Below, one piece after another: positions 44,469-52,329 of a DNA stretch of 64,000 nucleotides. Position 1 is the first letter of the stretch. Every line of letters starts with the position of its first letter. The DNA lies in contig JAFDIV010000010.1 in assembly GCA_019307815.1 (NCBI GenBank), positions 62,001 through 126,000 on the forward strand, in the 5' to 3' direction. The DNA comes from Deltaproteobacteria bacterium. GTDB taxonomy: Bacteria > Desulfobacterota > DSM-4660 > Desulfatiglandales > Desulfatiglandaceae. Made by a program: the position numbers and the translations under genes. Below the pieces are notes generated by a model, which saw only the letters and a list, made by a program, of their open reading frames with translations, had not been told where the DNA came from and did no database searches.

Positions 44469-44882
44469 TCAGTTACTGCACATGGAAGGATCAAGGATTT
44501 CTATATTGAAGTATTTTCCTATGCGACGGTCTCGAGTAATCAGACCAAATCCAGCAACTGCAGCATGGGCACCAATCATAAAATCTGCCAGGATTCTCTG
44601 CCGTCTCCCACCTAAACGCCTGTACCGCACAAACGCCTTCCCTGCTAAAAACGCACTCTCCCAAGGAATCTGATCACGCCTGAACAAATATTCAGGAAGG
44701 AGCTGCTCAAGCTCTTCCAAGGTATCAGCCAGAGTTCCCACCTCGGCGTATATCACTGGATTTATAACCAAAACCCCTGAATCCGAACACTCAACAAGAG
44801 CCTTTTTCGATGCCTGCCCGTAAACCGGGTCGGCGCCGATTACATCCAACAATACATTAGTATCAACCAGCCATTCCTTCAT
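44469..44882 (-). CDS. PIN-domain toxin (paired with AbrB antitoxin)
   Basis: A 137-residue PIN toxin. Val-Asp-Thr-Asn-Val-Leu-Leu-Asp carries the first acid, Glu in Tyr-Ala-Glu-Val the second, and Asp in Leu-Ala-Asp-Phe-Met-Ile-Gly-Ala-His-Ala the third; Thr-Arg-Asp-Arg-Arg gives the fourth. All are intact. It overlaps the antitoxin by 4 bases. It belongs to a different PIN subgroup from the VapC 0.4 kb away, so the two loci were acquired separately. Confidence 0.92.
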   Translation of the reverse strand: MKEWLVDTNVLLDVIGADPVYGQASKKALVECSDSGVLVINPVIYAEVGTLADTLEELEQLLPEYLFRRDQIPWESAFLAGKAFVRYRRLGGRRQRILADFMIGAHAAVAGFGLITRDRRIGKYFNIEILDPSMCSN

Positions 44883-45094
44883 TCTCGTAACAATCTCATT
44901 AGCTCGTCAGTAGTTTTACCAAATTTTTTCCTCCCATAAAGGGCATCGATCATCTTGCGTCGTGCCCTTTTGCTTCGAACAAGCTCTACCCTCCCGTCTC
45001 TAACAACAAATTCCACTTCAGTATTGGGGCCAAAACCAAAGCGATCCCGGATCTCCTTAGGTATGGTAACCTGCCCACGTTCACTTATGCGCAT
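44879..45094 (-). CDS. AbrB/MazE-type antitoxin
   Basis: A 71-residue swapped-hairpin AbrB protein: Met-Arg-Ile-Ser-Glu-Arg-Gly-Gln-Val-Thr-Ile-Pro-Lys-Glu-Ile-Arg is the classical DNA-binding start. The basic tail should wrap the PIN toxin. The gene overlaps the toxin by ATGA. A perfect palindrome lies upstream. Confidence 0.93.
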   Translation of the reverse strand: MRISERGQVTIPKEIRDRFGFGPNTEVEFVVRDGRVELVRSKRARRKMIDALYGRKKFGKTTDELMRLLRE

Positions 45095-45134
45095 GCTGAT
45101 TTCCTCCTAAAATACCACATAAATTTTTATCAGA

Positions 45135-45166
45135 ATAAGAATACATATTCTTATCAATTCTATCAA
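45135..45166 (-). promoter_or_regulatory. Promoter and operator of the AbrB-PIN pair
   Basis: A perfect 9-bp inverted repeat (ATAAGAATA-CA-TATTCTTAT, 45135-45154) overlaps the promoter TTGATA (45166-45161), 17 bp, TATTCT (45143-45138), reading toward the antitoxin. This is a typical AbrB/MazE autoregulatory layout. Confidence 0.7.
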
Positions 45167-45235
45167 TAAAAAACTGCCTTCCTTGTCCCTTTCTCATCGC
45201 TTATTAAACTTCTCCCAAGGTGAGACAGGCGCTAG

Positions 45236-45733
45236 TTATCTCCTAGAAAGAATAACCTGCTCGATGGGCTTTCTTCTACCTTCCCCTTTTTCCTCGGCGG
45301 GCTTGCCAAGGGCTATCACTGCCATCAATTCACATGGCTCAGGGACGCCGAGGAGCTTCTCCACCTCTTTCCTTCTCTTGAGAATCTCCCCAAGCCACAC
45401 ACCGCCCAAACCCATGGCATGGATGGCCAAAAGCATATTTTGCAGGCAGGCCCCTATGGCCTGGATATCCTTAACACGATCGTAGCTAGCGGCATTGTCA
45501 AGGAACACCGCGACACACACAGGAGCATTTTCTATGATATGGGAATACTTCGTCTGCTGGGCAAGCTTATCTTTTGTCTCTTTCCCCTTTACAATCACAA
45601 ATCTCCACGGTTGATTATTCAATCCTGAAGGCGCCCAGGTCCCCATTTCAATAATCTTTTCTATGGTGGAATCTTCGATCTTTTCTGGTTTAAACTTCCT
45701 GATACTGCGTCTGGTTTTTATAATATCCAACAT
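45236..45733 (-). CDS. Nitroreductase-family flavoprotein
   Basis: A 165-residue FMN-binding nitroreductase. Arg-Arg-Ser-Ile-Arg-Lys-Phe at the N-terminus, Ala-Pro-Ser-Gly-Leu-Asn-Asn-Gln-Pro-Trp at about 34-43, and Gly-Leu-Gly-Gly-Val-Trp-Leu-Gly are the FMN-site motifs. It could reduce nitro- or quinone-like compounds or act as a small flavin reductase. The length is typical of the short subgroup. It sits 18 bp after the stop of a small gene on the same strand. Confidence 0.92.
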   Translation of the reverse strand: MLDIIKTRRSIRKFKPEKIEDSTIEKIIEMGTWAPSGLNNQPWRFVIVKGKETKDKLAQQTKYSHIIENAPVCVAVFLDNAASYDRVKDIQAIGACLQNMLLAIHAMGLGGVWLGEILKRRKEVEKLLGVPEPCELMAVIALGKPAEEKGEGRRKPIEQVILSRR

Positions 45734-45751
45734 GGCATATTCCTCACTTTT

Positions 45752-45991
45752 TTAGAATCGCTTCCGTGGCGGCCTTGGGGTTGATTTCACCTTTTTTTCG
45801 CGAAAACGAGCGCGAATCCACTCCTTTGCCTCATCTTCAAAGAGCATCCTCCCTGTAAAATCCACCTCGGCAAAGTTAGGCCCTTTCACCCAACTACCAC
45901 TACGCCATGTCTCGCACACGAGGCTGCCATCCCCCTTTTGTCTAATCCTGCAAAGTTCCCCTTTGTATAATGCGTACCAAAGGACTCCCAT
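45752..45991 (-). CDS. Small conserved-looking protein upstream of nitroreductase
   Basis: A 79-residue protein with no known domain. It is Trp- and Arg-rich, with Trp-Tyr-Ala-Leu-Tyr-Lys at the N-terminus and a basic Lys-Arg-Pro tail. There are two Cys, probably not metal ligands. Its stop is 18 bp before the nitroreductase start, so they are probably co-transcribed. The role is unknown. Confidence 0.65.
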   Translation of the reverse strand: MGVLWYALYKGELCRIRQKGDGSLVCETWRSGSWVKGPNFAEVDFTGRMLFEDEAKEWIRARFREKKVKSTPRPPRKRF

Positions 45992-46418
45992 GGTTTAGTC
46001 GCCTTGCGATTAATGCCAAATGCTCAATGACAAATATCAAATGAATGCCAAAGTCTTAATGCCAAAAAAGGGAGCTTTTTTGCAAGGGAAGAAAACGTTC
46101 CTCTTCAAGGCCTGAACCTCAGGGCCAATGGGCGAGGCGGCGTTATCAAGCACTCACAATTGCGTTCGGGACTTGGATAAAGCTTACCTGTCATTTCGAC
46201 TAAAGGGAGAAATTTTAAGATTTCTCGTCCCGGGCCGCCTGACCGCTGGGCAGGCAGGGAATGCCGGAGTTTCAAGAATCTGACATTTGAAATTTGGCAT
46301 TGATTTGGCATTTGGATTTTGTAATTTGGCATTCTGGATATCCTAGAAGTTGGCTTGGAAGCTCTGTTACTATCACGAATGCCCTTACAGTGTAGTAGCC
46401 AGCTCGGCTGTCATTTGT
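45992..46418. repeat. Repeat-filled gap between small protein and J-domain genes
   Basis: Contains ATGCCAAATGCTCAATGACAAATATC (about 46014), a palindromic family element at 46196-46275 (TGTCATTTCGAC, AAGATTTCTCG, CCGCCTGACCGCTGGGCAGGCAGG), and TGAAATTTGGCATTGATTTGGCATTTGG (about 46288-46315). No gene is seen. Confidence 0.55.
46196..46275. repeat. Palindromic TTTCGAC/TTTCTCG repeat element
   Basis: The outer words TGTCATTTCGA and AAGATTTCTCG correspond to those at 5856-5902 (reverse order). Inside is a GC-rich CCTGACCGCTGGGCAGG hairpin. Confidence 0.5.
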
Positions 46419-47165
46419 TCACAGCGGCGGCGACCACCTGTTGGTAGCCCCATCATAGGACCAGCAGCCTTGAAGGGCCTTTCTACAAGTGTACTGGGGA
46501 TTTTCGGCCCAGAGAAGCATTTGCTGGTGAGCCTCATTCAAGATCTTGAACTTTTCTTCATCCCCTCCCTTATCAGGATGATAGAGCTTGGCCATGCGCT
46601 TGTATGCCGAGCGTATCTTGTCTTGCCGGGAATCTGAGGTCAATTCCTCTTTGTCAAGCTCCAGAATTTTCAAGTAGGTCTTCTGCTTTTGGGATAGCCG
46701 CAACCTGGTCTTCTTATCAGGCATAATGCTACTGGGATCAATATTCTCATTATGATTTTTCATAAGCAATAACAGAGATGCATAACTCTTGGAATTCTTT
46801 TTGTCCAGCAAGTGATACCATTGCTCCCCTGACTCAAGGATAAGGTTCTTAAGGTCTTCGGCTGGTTTCCGACCCAAAGACCGCCGATAAACAAACCTAG
46901 AGATCCCCTTTGCCCAAACAGGTAAGACATCCAGGATAACGTGCTCTTCAGTAAAAGAAAACGCGGCATATCTGGCATTAAAAGTCCTCAAAAGCCCCTT
47001 TGAAAGGGAAAGTACCCAGTGCATCTGTTGCCTACACTCTTTGCTACAATACCTTCTTCCAGGCTTTATCTTCTCCGTGCCGCAGGAAAGGCATCTATTA
47101 GTCTTCTTTTGTCCTACAGGCTGGAGATTCTTGCCATTATTTTTCTGAGCCACCGAGGGTTCCAT
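46419..47165 (-). CDS. J-domain protein with N-terminal zinc-finger-like segment
   Basis: A 248-residue protein. Residues about 24-46 hold Cys-Leu-Ser-Cys-Gly and Tyr-Cys-Ser-Lys-Glu-Cys, a likely zinc knuckle. The C-terminal part is a J domain with His-Pro-Asp in Tyr-His-Pro-Asp-Lys-Gly-Gly-Asp near residue 195. There is no G/F or zinc-rich DnaJ middle region. It would stimulate an Hsp70 ATPase for a special client. The middle part (50-150) matches nothing I know. It is a single gene, with repeats on both sides. Confidence 0.82.
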   Translation of the reverse strand: MEPSVAQKNNGKNLQPVGQKKTNRCLSCGTEKIKPGRRYCSKECRQQMHWVLSLSKGLLRTFNARYAAFSFTEEHVILDVLPVWAKGISRFVYRRSLGRKPAEDLKNLILESGEQWYHLLDKKNSKSYASLLLLMKNHNENIDPSSIMPDKKTRLRLSQKQKTYLKILELDKEELTSDSRQDKIRSAYKRMAKLYHPDKGGDEEKFKILNEAHQQMLLWAENPQYTCRKALQGCWSYDGATNRWSPPL

Positions 47166-47508
47166 TCCTGATTTCTTTCTATAAAAGGCGAATTACTAGC
47201 ATCATCCTAAGATCTTCAGTCATCTGCTATGGGCCCGCACTGGGCGCGCTTCATGCCAGTTTTGTTTATACCTTGAACGCGGCTGATAATCAAGAGAGAA
47301 GAGAGTTAGGAGTGAGGAGTTAGGAGTGAGGAGTTAGAAGTGAGGAGTTAGAAGTGAGCTGTACTATGAACCACAATACTAAAAATGACAAATGTCAAAA
47401 TCCAAATGCCAAATCAAGTCCAAATTCCCAAATGTCAAAAATTTCTATGACCTACTGGCAGGCTGCTGACTACTGACTTTCTGTCTTTTTGACATTTGAC
47501 ATTAAGTG
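47166..47508. repeat. Gap with a tandem array and dispersed repeats
   Basis: Holds the 14-bp tandem array (47305-47360), an AATGACAAATGTCAAAATCC run (about 47384-47440), and TACTGACTTTCTGTC and TTTGACATTTGACATTAAG before the epmA stop. No gene is seen. Confidence 0.6.
47305..47360. repeat. 14-bp tandem repeat, four copies
   Basis: GTTAGGAGTGAGGA twice, then GTTAGAAGTGAGGA, then GTTAGAAGTGAGCT. The unit is related to the AGGAGTTAGAAG words dispersed in other gaps. Confidence 0.9.
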
Positions 47509-48459
47509 CTACAGTTCTTCCAGTGCAAATGCTACGACTTCTTTGATGTCTTGTTTATCAGCAAGAACCATTACAAACCTATCTATCCCTAGGGCGATTC
47601 CCGCCCCATCAGGCATATGATCCACAGTCCCCAAAAACCGCTCTGGCAGTGGAAAAGTCTCTTTGCCCATCTGCACCCTGGCCTCCATTTCCTCTTCAAG
47701 CCGCCTTCGCTGCTCTTCTCCATTATTTAGTTCGGAAAAACCATTCGCAACCTCAAGTCCTGCGATATATATCTCAAATCTTTCCTCAATCCTCGGATCG
47801 TCACGTCTTGTCCTGGCCATGGCTGCCATTGGGCTTGGAAAGTCGAACAAAAATGTAGGCTTTCCACGTCCCAGGTGTGGTTCTATACTCTCAACTAGCA
47901 ACTCCTCAAAAAGACCTCGCCTAAGGACATCATCCACATCTGCTCCGGCATATCGTTTAAATGCCTCCTTTACACTCAGCCTCTGCCACGGGGGCTGAAA
48001 GTCTATTTCCTCCCCCAAATACGTAATCCTATGGCCTGACGTCACGCGCATGACCACTTCGGCCAATAGCTTCTCGCAGTCTACCATTAGCCCCTTGTAA
48101 TCTATCCCCACCTTGTACCATTCAAGCATAGTGAATTCAGGAAGATGGCACTGGCCCCGTTCTCCACGACGAAAACATTTGCAAATCTGGAATATCTTGG
48201 GATACCCAGCAGCCAAAAGCCGCTTCATGCAAAGCTCGGGAGAGGTATGAAGATAGCCATTTTCAACAGAAATGGGGTCAATGTGGCGCTCAGGAGCCGG
48301 TTGTGGGAGGATATAAGGCGTCTCTATTTCAAGGAAGCCACTTTCAGCCAGGTGCTGCCGGAATGCATAAAGAACCTTTGCTCTCAGGACCAAGGCAGGC
48401 TTTCGCCCCTTAAGCCTAGCTATCTCCTGGCTGGCTTCACTCTTTGACCCGGGTAACAT
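47509..48459 (-). CDS. epmA: EF-P--lysine ligase EpmA (LysRS-like)
   Basis: A 316-residue class II aminoacyl-tRNA-synthetase-like protein without an anticodon domain, as in EpmA (PoxA/GenX). Arg-His-Ile-Asp-Pro-Ile, Gly-Tyr-Leu-His-Thr-Ser-Pro-Glu, Phe-Arg-Arg-Gly-Glu-Arg-Gly and the C-terminal Gly-Ile-Ala-Leu-Gly-Ile-Asp-Arg motif 3 are all there. It attaches (beta-)lysine to EF-P. Its start overlaps the efp stop by 23 bases, confirming the partnership. No epmB is visible nearby. Confidence 0.93.
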   Translation of the reverse strand: MLPGSKSEASQEIARLKGRKPALVLRAKVLYAFRQHLAESGFLEIETPYILPQPAPERHIDPISVENGYLHTSPELCMKRLLAAGYPKIFQICKCFRRGERGQCHLPEFTMLEWYKVGIDYKGLMVDCEKLLAEVVMRVTSGHRITYLGEEIDFQPPWQRLSVKEAFKRYAGADVDDVLRRGLFEELLVESIEPHLGRGKPTFLFDFPSPMAAMARTRRDDPRIEERFEIYIAGLEVANGFSELNNGEEQRRRLEEEMEARVQMGKETFPLPERFLGTVDHMPDGAGIALGIDRFVMVLADKQDIKEVVAFALEEL

Positions 48460-49000
48460 ACTCCCCGGTCCTTGTGTCTATGGTAATTTTATCCCCTTCA
48501 TTAATAAAAGGAGGTACCCTAAGCACATAGCCGGTTTCCACGGTCACTGGCTTGGTATCACCTGCTACAGAATCCCCTTTGGCCCATGGCTCTGCCCGCG
48601 TGACCATGAGGTCCACAAAATTGGGCAGCGTAATGCCTATGGGTTTGTCACCGAAAAACAGGATCTGGACTTCCAAATTATCGGTCAAGAAGTTCTTTGC
48701 ATTTCCCACCTGATCCTCATTCAAGAATACCTGATCATAGGTCTGGACATCCATAAAACAGTACTCATTTTCCTGGCTATACAGGAACTGCATGGCGCGT
48801 TCTTCCAGGTCAGCGGGTTGAAAGGTATCCCCTGACCGATAAGTCCTGTCAACAATAACACCAGTCATCATATTCTTGAGCTTGCAGCGATAAAGGGCCT
48901 GGCCCTTGCCAGGCTTTGAAAACTCAAAGTCAATGATAACATAAGGCTCACCATCAATCTGAATCTTTAATCCCTTTCTCAAGTCACTTGCAGTATACAT
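48437..49000 (-). CDS. efp: Translation elongation factor P
   Basis: A 187-residue EF-P that rescues ribosomes stalled at polyproline. The modified lysine is Lys32 in Ser-Lys-Pro-Gly-Lys-Gly-Gln-Ala. The three beta-barrel domains are complete, ending in Gly-Asp-Lys-Ile-Thr-Ile-Asp-Thr-Arg-Thr-Gly-Glu-Tyr. I use the ATG at 49000 with AAGGAG before it, which gives the normal N-terminus; the ATG at 49033 adds 11 extra residues. The Lys at the tip and the adjacent epmA both predict lysylation. Confidence 0.96.
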   Translation of the reverse strand: MYTASDLRKGLKIQIDGEPYVIIDFEFSKPGKGQALYRCKLKNMMTGVIVDRTYRSGDTFQPADLEERAMQFLYSQENEYCFMDVQTYDQVFLNEDQVGNAKNFLTDNLEVQILFFGDKPIGITLPNFVDLMVTRAEPWAKGDSVAGDTKPVTVETGYVLRVPPFINEGDKITIDTRTGEYVTRVKE

Positions 49001-49067
49001 CTGCAACTCCTTAACGATCTTGTTCCTAGACATTCAGCTCCTCATATCAACCCGAACGGGGTTTTCC

Positions 49068-49095
49068 TTTATACAAAAAAACCCAAATCGGTCAA
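49068..49095 (-). promoter_or_regulatory. Promoter of efp-epmA
   Basis: On the minus strand TTGACC (49095-49090), 16 bp, TATAAA (49073-49068). The predicted leader is about 60 nt and contains an AACCCCGTTCGGGTT hairpin. Confidence 0.5.
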
Positions 49096-49139
49096 GGCAA
49101 AATAAAAAAACCTTTTACAAATTGATTATTTCTTTACAT

Positions 49140-50027
49140 TTAATAGGTGCATTCGGTCAATCGCAAAAAGGCCTCAGCAGCAGGAGAAAGTCCTGCGTCC
49201 CGTGGAAAGGCAATAACAGTCTGAAGCAAGATAGGACCTTCCTTAAGGGGAATATCCCGGAGCAACCCCTTTTCGATCTCTCTTCTGATTTCAGAGACAT
49301 AAAGAAAGGAAACACCACGCCCCATAATTACATATTTTTTTATAAACTCTACGCTCCCGGCCTCAATAAGTACAGAAGGACTCACATTATGATCATGAAG
49401 CAAAGAAAGGATTAGATGCCTTGAACTCGCCCCCTCCTCACGAATGATGATCGGTTCATTTTCCAATTCTTTTAGGGAAACAGATCGTCGCCCTACAAAA
49501 CGGTGATCATTTGAGGTAACTAAACGAAATTCCTCCTTTGTGTAATTAATGGTTTTCAATTTACTCCCATAAGGAAGTTCACCAATAATGCCTAGATCAT
49601 ACTTAAACTCTAAAAGGTCATCAGCGATTGCCTTAGAACTCCCTACCCTCAACGAAATCTTTACATTAGGAAATTGCTCCTGGAAATTGGAAAGAACATC
49701 GGGCATAAGATGCCTTGCAAAACTTCTGGTCGTACCAATAACCAAGCAGCCTCCAGATACGTCCGAATAGCGGGCCATACGGCCTTCCATCTTACGCACT
49801 ATATCAAATATTTTCTCTGCATAACTATATAGATCCTTCCCCGCCTCGGTTAATTCAATGACATTTCCTCGCTTTCTGAACAACTTTATCCCTAAACCTT
49901 CCTCAAGCGACTTGATTTGCATGGTGACGGCGGGCTGGGTCACAAAAAGTTTCTCTGCTGCCTTGGTGATGCTTTTCTCCCGCACAGTCAGATAAAAAAC
50001 CCTCAATTTATTGAGATTTATTTCCAT
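49140..50027 (-). CDS. LysR-type transcriptional regulator
   Basis: A 295-residue LTTR of normal length: an N-terminal winged helix-turn-helix (Lys-Ala-Ala-Glu-Lys-Leu-Phe-Val-Thr-Gln-Pro-Ala-Val) and a substrate-binding domain starting with Gly-Thr-Thr-Arg-Ser-Phe-Ala-Arg. Residues that sense a coinducer cannot be identified by eye. It is divergent from the operon at 50277 and shares a promoter region with an inverted repeat, so it is the natural regulator of that operon. It probably senses the pathway substrate or an intermediate. Confidence 0.92.
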   Translation of the reverse strand: MEINLNKLRVFYLTVREKSITKAAEKLFVTQPAVTMQIKSLEEGLGIKLFRKRGNVIELTEAGKDLYSYAEKIFDIVRKMEGRMARYSDVSGGCLVIGTTRSFARHLMPDVLSNFQEQFPNVKISLRVGSSKAIADDLLEFKYDLGIIGELPYGSKLKTINYTKEEFRLVTSNDHRFVGRRSVSLKELENEPIIIREEGASSRHLILSLLHDHNVSPSVLIEAGSVEFIKKYVIMGRGVSFLYVSEIRREIEKGLLRDIPLKEGPILLQTVIAFPRDAGLSPAAEAFLRLTECTY

Positions 50028-50066
50028 TTTCGCCCCAGCGAAATCTTCATAAGATGATTTTATTTT

Positions 50067-50096
50067 ACTATAAATTTAATTGTTTTGACAAGTCAA
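50067..50096 (-). promoter_or_regulatory. Promoter of the lysR gene
   Basis: On the minus strand TTGACT (50096-50091), 18 bp, TATAGT (50072-50067). The -35 is one arm of the central inverted repeat at 50085-50096. Confidence 0.6.
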
Positions 50097-50113
50097 CGTG
50101 ATTTACTGATGAT
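50085..50113 (+). promoter_or_regulatory. Promoter of the 50-64 kb operon with shared palindrome
   Basis: TTGACA (50085-50090), 17 bp, GATGAT (50108-50113). Its -35 and that of the divergent lysR form TTGAC-AA-GTCAA (50085-50096), so one dimer bound there would touch both promoters. The leader is about 160 nt. Confidence 0.55.
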
Positions 50114-50276
50114 GCTTAGCGGGGCATGTTGGATTTTCATATTACTTATTCGATTTCAGTAATGATCTGCTAAGCCAAGGATACTGAGTACAATTTAATC
50201 CCCATCAACTATCAGCCACTATAACTTTCTGTACCCATTGATCTTGAACCCTATTGCTAGAAAGCGAGAGGATTTT

Positions 50277-52301
50277 ATGGGAGCCCATCGTGAATTGTTC
50301 TGGCATATAGACGCTCAGTGGATCTTTTATCTAATCTCTATTCCAATAGTATTTTTTGTTATAGGGTCTTTTGTTGTGTACCTTTACATATGGCTAAAGT
50401 TATCAAAAAATGAAGGGATAAAGGGCTCTACTAAAGCATTAAAAGTGACAATATTAGATGTTTTTTTACAAAAACGCCTGCTAAAGGGACAATTCGCAGC
50501 AGGCCTGATGCACTTACTTATTTTTTGGGGTTTTCTTTTGTTAACCATCGCTACCGCCCTCCTCTCAATCCACGAACACATTCACTCCTTCCTAACAGGT
50601 AAAATCTATATCATCTTTTCATTAGTAACAGAAGCCGCTGGCCTGATGCTCCTTGCAGGATGCTTACTTGCATTGATAAGGAGATACGTGCAAAAGGTAC
50701 CCCGCTTGGAACATAAGTTTGAAGACGCCCTGATACCAATATGGATTGCCATTATAGTCATTTCCGGTTTCTTCTTGGAAGCCCTTCGCATAGCGTGCAC
50801 TCCTGCTAGTTCGAGACATTTTTCTTTTGTGGGATTGTGGATATCTGGATTCTTGAAGGGAACATCGGCTGAACCCACATACCCCTATCTATGGTGGGCA
50901 CACACCTTTATAAGTTTAGGATTCCTCGCCATCATACCATTTACCAAAATGTTTCACGCAATAGGCGCACCTATAGCCATCTACATGCAAAACCTACCTA
51001 CCCCGGCTCCGAGCGACACTGACCAAGATCAAGATGTAGACATCGAATCAGAAGCATTTGACTATAACGAATTCACCGAAACTGATGAAGACAGGTCCAT
51101 ATTGGTTAAAGATCTGGACTTACCTACAATGGCATTCTTAGACAGCTGCATGCGTTGCGGTCGCTGTGTAGAGGTATGTCCCTCTACAGGCGTTGGTGAG
51201 CCATACGCGCCCAGAGACTTCGTGCAAGCCATGCGCAGCTTGATATGGCAAACATACTCGCCCTTTGGTGATATCAGATTCTTGAAAAGACCTAACAAGG
51301 AAATGTTGGAAAGGCTCTGGTACTGTACAACTTGCAGGGCTTGTCTTGAAGTTTGTCCCATATATGGACCGACCTTTCAGCTGGTATTAAGCCAAAGGGA
51401 ACTTTCAATCGAAGAAGGAACCTCAGTTCCAGACTTGCTCAACCAAACCTTAGAGAGGCTTTTTAAATATGAAAATCCCTGGATGTCTTCAAAAAAGGAA
51501 AAGTTGGGTTGGATAGAAGATGATATGGATATTCAATTTATTAGCCCATCCAAGCAGGATTATGAATTCTGTTATTTCGTTGGTTGCACAACTTCAGTTG
51601 ACGCAAGGGCCCGCTCAATTGCTAAGGCCTTTGCATCAATCTTGCAACGTGTGGGGATAGATTTTGGTATACTTGGCGATAAGGAGCCATGCTGCGGTGA
51701 CATTGCAAAAAGGGTAGGAGAAACAGGGCTTTTTGAAGAGAAAAAAGAGCAGTGCCTAACTATCCTTGAAAAATATAACATCCAAAAAATCGTTACATCC
51801 TCTCCCCACTGTTATTACACACTTAACACCGACTACCCTAAAGAAATCTTTGAGGTCAATCACTATACTCAGGTCCTGCATCACCTCGTAATGAACAACA
51901 AATTAGACTTCGCAAAACAGTTAAATGTAACCGTCACCTATCATGACCCATGTTACTTGGGCAGGCATAGCAGGATATTTGATGAGCCTAGAGAGGTTAT
52001 AAAGGCAATTCCCGGTGTTAAACTCGTGGAAATGGCCCATAATAGAGAAAGTAGCCTATGCTGCGGAGGCGGTGGTGGTCGGATGTGGCAAGGCAGTGAG
52101 CTTACGGGAGAAGAAAGAATGGGCGAGAGACGAGCAAGGGAGGCAGCCGATACTGGCGCAGAGATACTAATAACGGCTTGTCCCTTATGCCTTATCATGA
52201 TGGAAGACGGTATCAAGACCTCGAGATTGGATAAAAAATTAAAGGTAATGGACCTAAATGAATTTGTCTTGTCTGCAATGGATACAGCAACGAACGTATA
52301 A
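50277..52301 (+). CDS. Membrane Fe-S oxidoreductase (ETF:quinone-linked, HdrD-like)
   Basis: A 674-residue protein. The first 260 residues hold five or six membrane helices of the NarI-like cytochrome b type. Then come two 4Fe-4S motifs: CxxCxxCxxxCP near residue 291 and again near 350. Two HdrD/GlpC-type CCG domains follow, with Glu-Pro-Cys-Cys-Gly-Asp near 470 and Leu-Cys-Cys-Gly-Gly-Gly-Gly-Gly near 593. This architecture is the ETF:menaquinone oxidoreductase (EMO-like) of many anaerobes. EtfA and EtfB follow directly, so it should pass ETF electrons to menaquinone. I choose the ATG at 50277 (AGAGGA upstream) over a TTG at 50238. Confidence 0.9.
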   Translation: MGAHRELFWHIDAQWIFYLISIPIVFFVIGSFVVYLYIWLKLSKNEGIKGSTKALKVTILDVFLQKRLLKGQFAAGLMHLLIFWGFLLLTIATALLSIHEHIHSFLTGKIYIIFSLVTEAAGLMLLAGCLLALIRRYVQKVPRLEHKFEDALIPIWIAIIVISGFFLEALRIACTPASSRHFSFVGLWISGFLKGTSAEPTYPYLWWAHTFISLGFLAIIPFTKMFHAIGAPIAIYMQNLPTPAPSDTDQDQDVDIESEAFDYNEFTETDEDRSILVKDLDLPTMAFLDSCMRCGRCVEVCPSTGVGEPYAPRDFVQAMRSLIWQTYSPFGDIRFLKRPNKEMLERLWYCTTCRACLEVCPIYGPTFQLVLSQRELSIEEGTSVPDLLNQTLERLFKYENPWMSSKKEKLGWIEDDMDIQFISPSKQDYEFCYFVGCTTSVDARARSIAKAFASILQRVGIDFGILGDKEPCCGDIAKRVGETGLFEEKKEQCLTILEKYNIQKIVTSSPHCYYTLNTDYPKEIFEVNHYTQVLHHLVMNNKLDFAKQLNVTVTYHDPCYLGRHSRIFDEPREVIKAIPGVKLVEMAHNRESSLCCGGGGGRMWQGSELTGEERMGERRAREAADTGAEILITACPLCLIMMEDGIKTSRLDKKLKVMDLNEFVLSAMDTATNV

Positions 52302-52329
52302 AGGCAAAAATAGAAAGGAGGAACGAAAA

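Noticed and set aside
46105..46332. Minus-strand 75-codon frame
   Set aside because: It is read from dispersed repeats and a palindromic element, without coding features.
47305..47360. Possible CRISPR array
   Set aside because: The 14-bp units follow each other directly with no spacers, and no cas genes are present.
49074..49116. Terminator after the lysR gene
   Set aside because: There are T-rich runs on the minus strand, but no stable stem precedes them.
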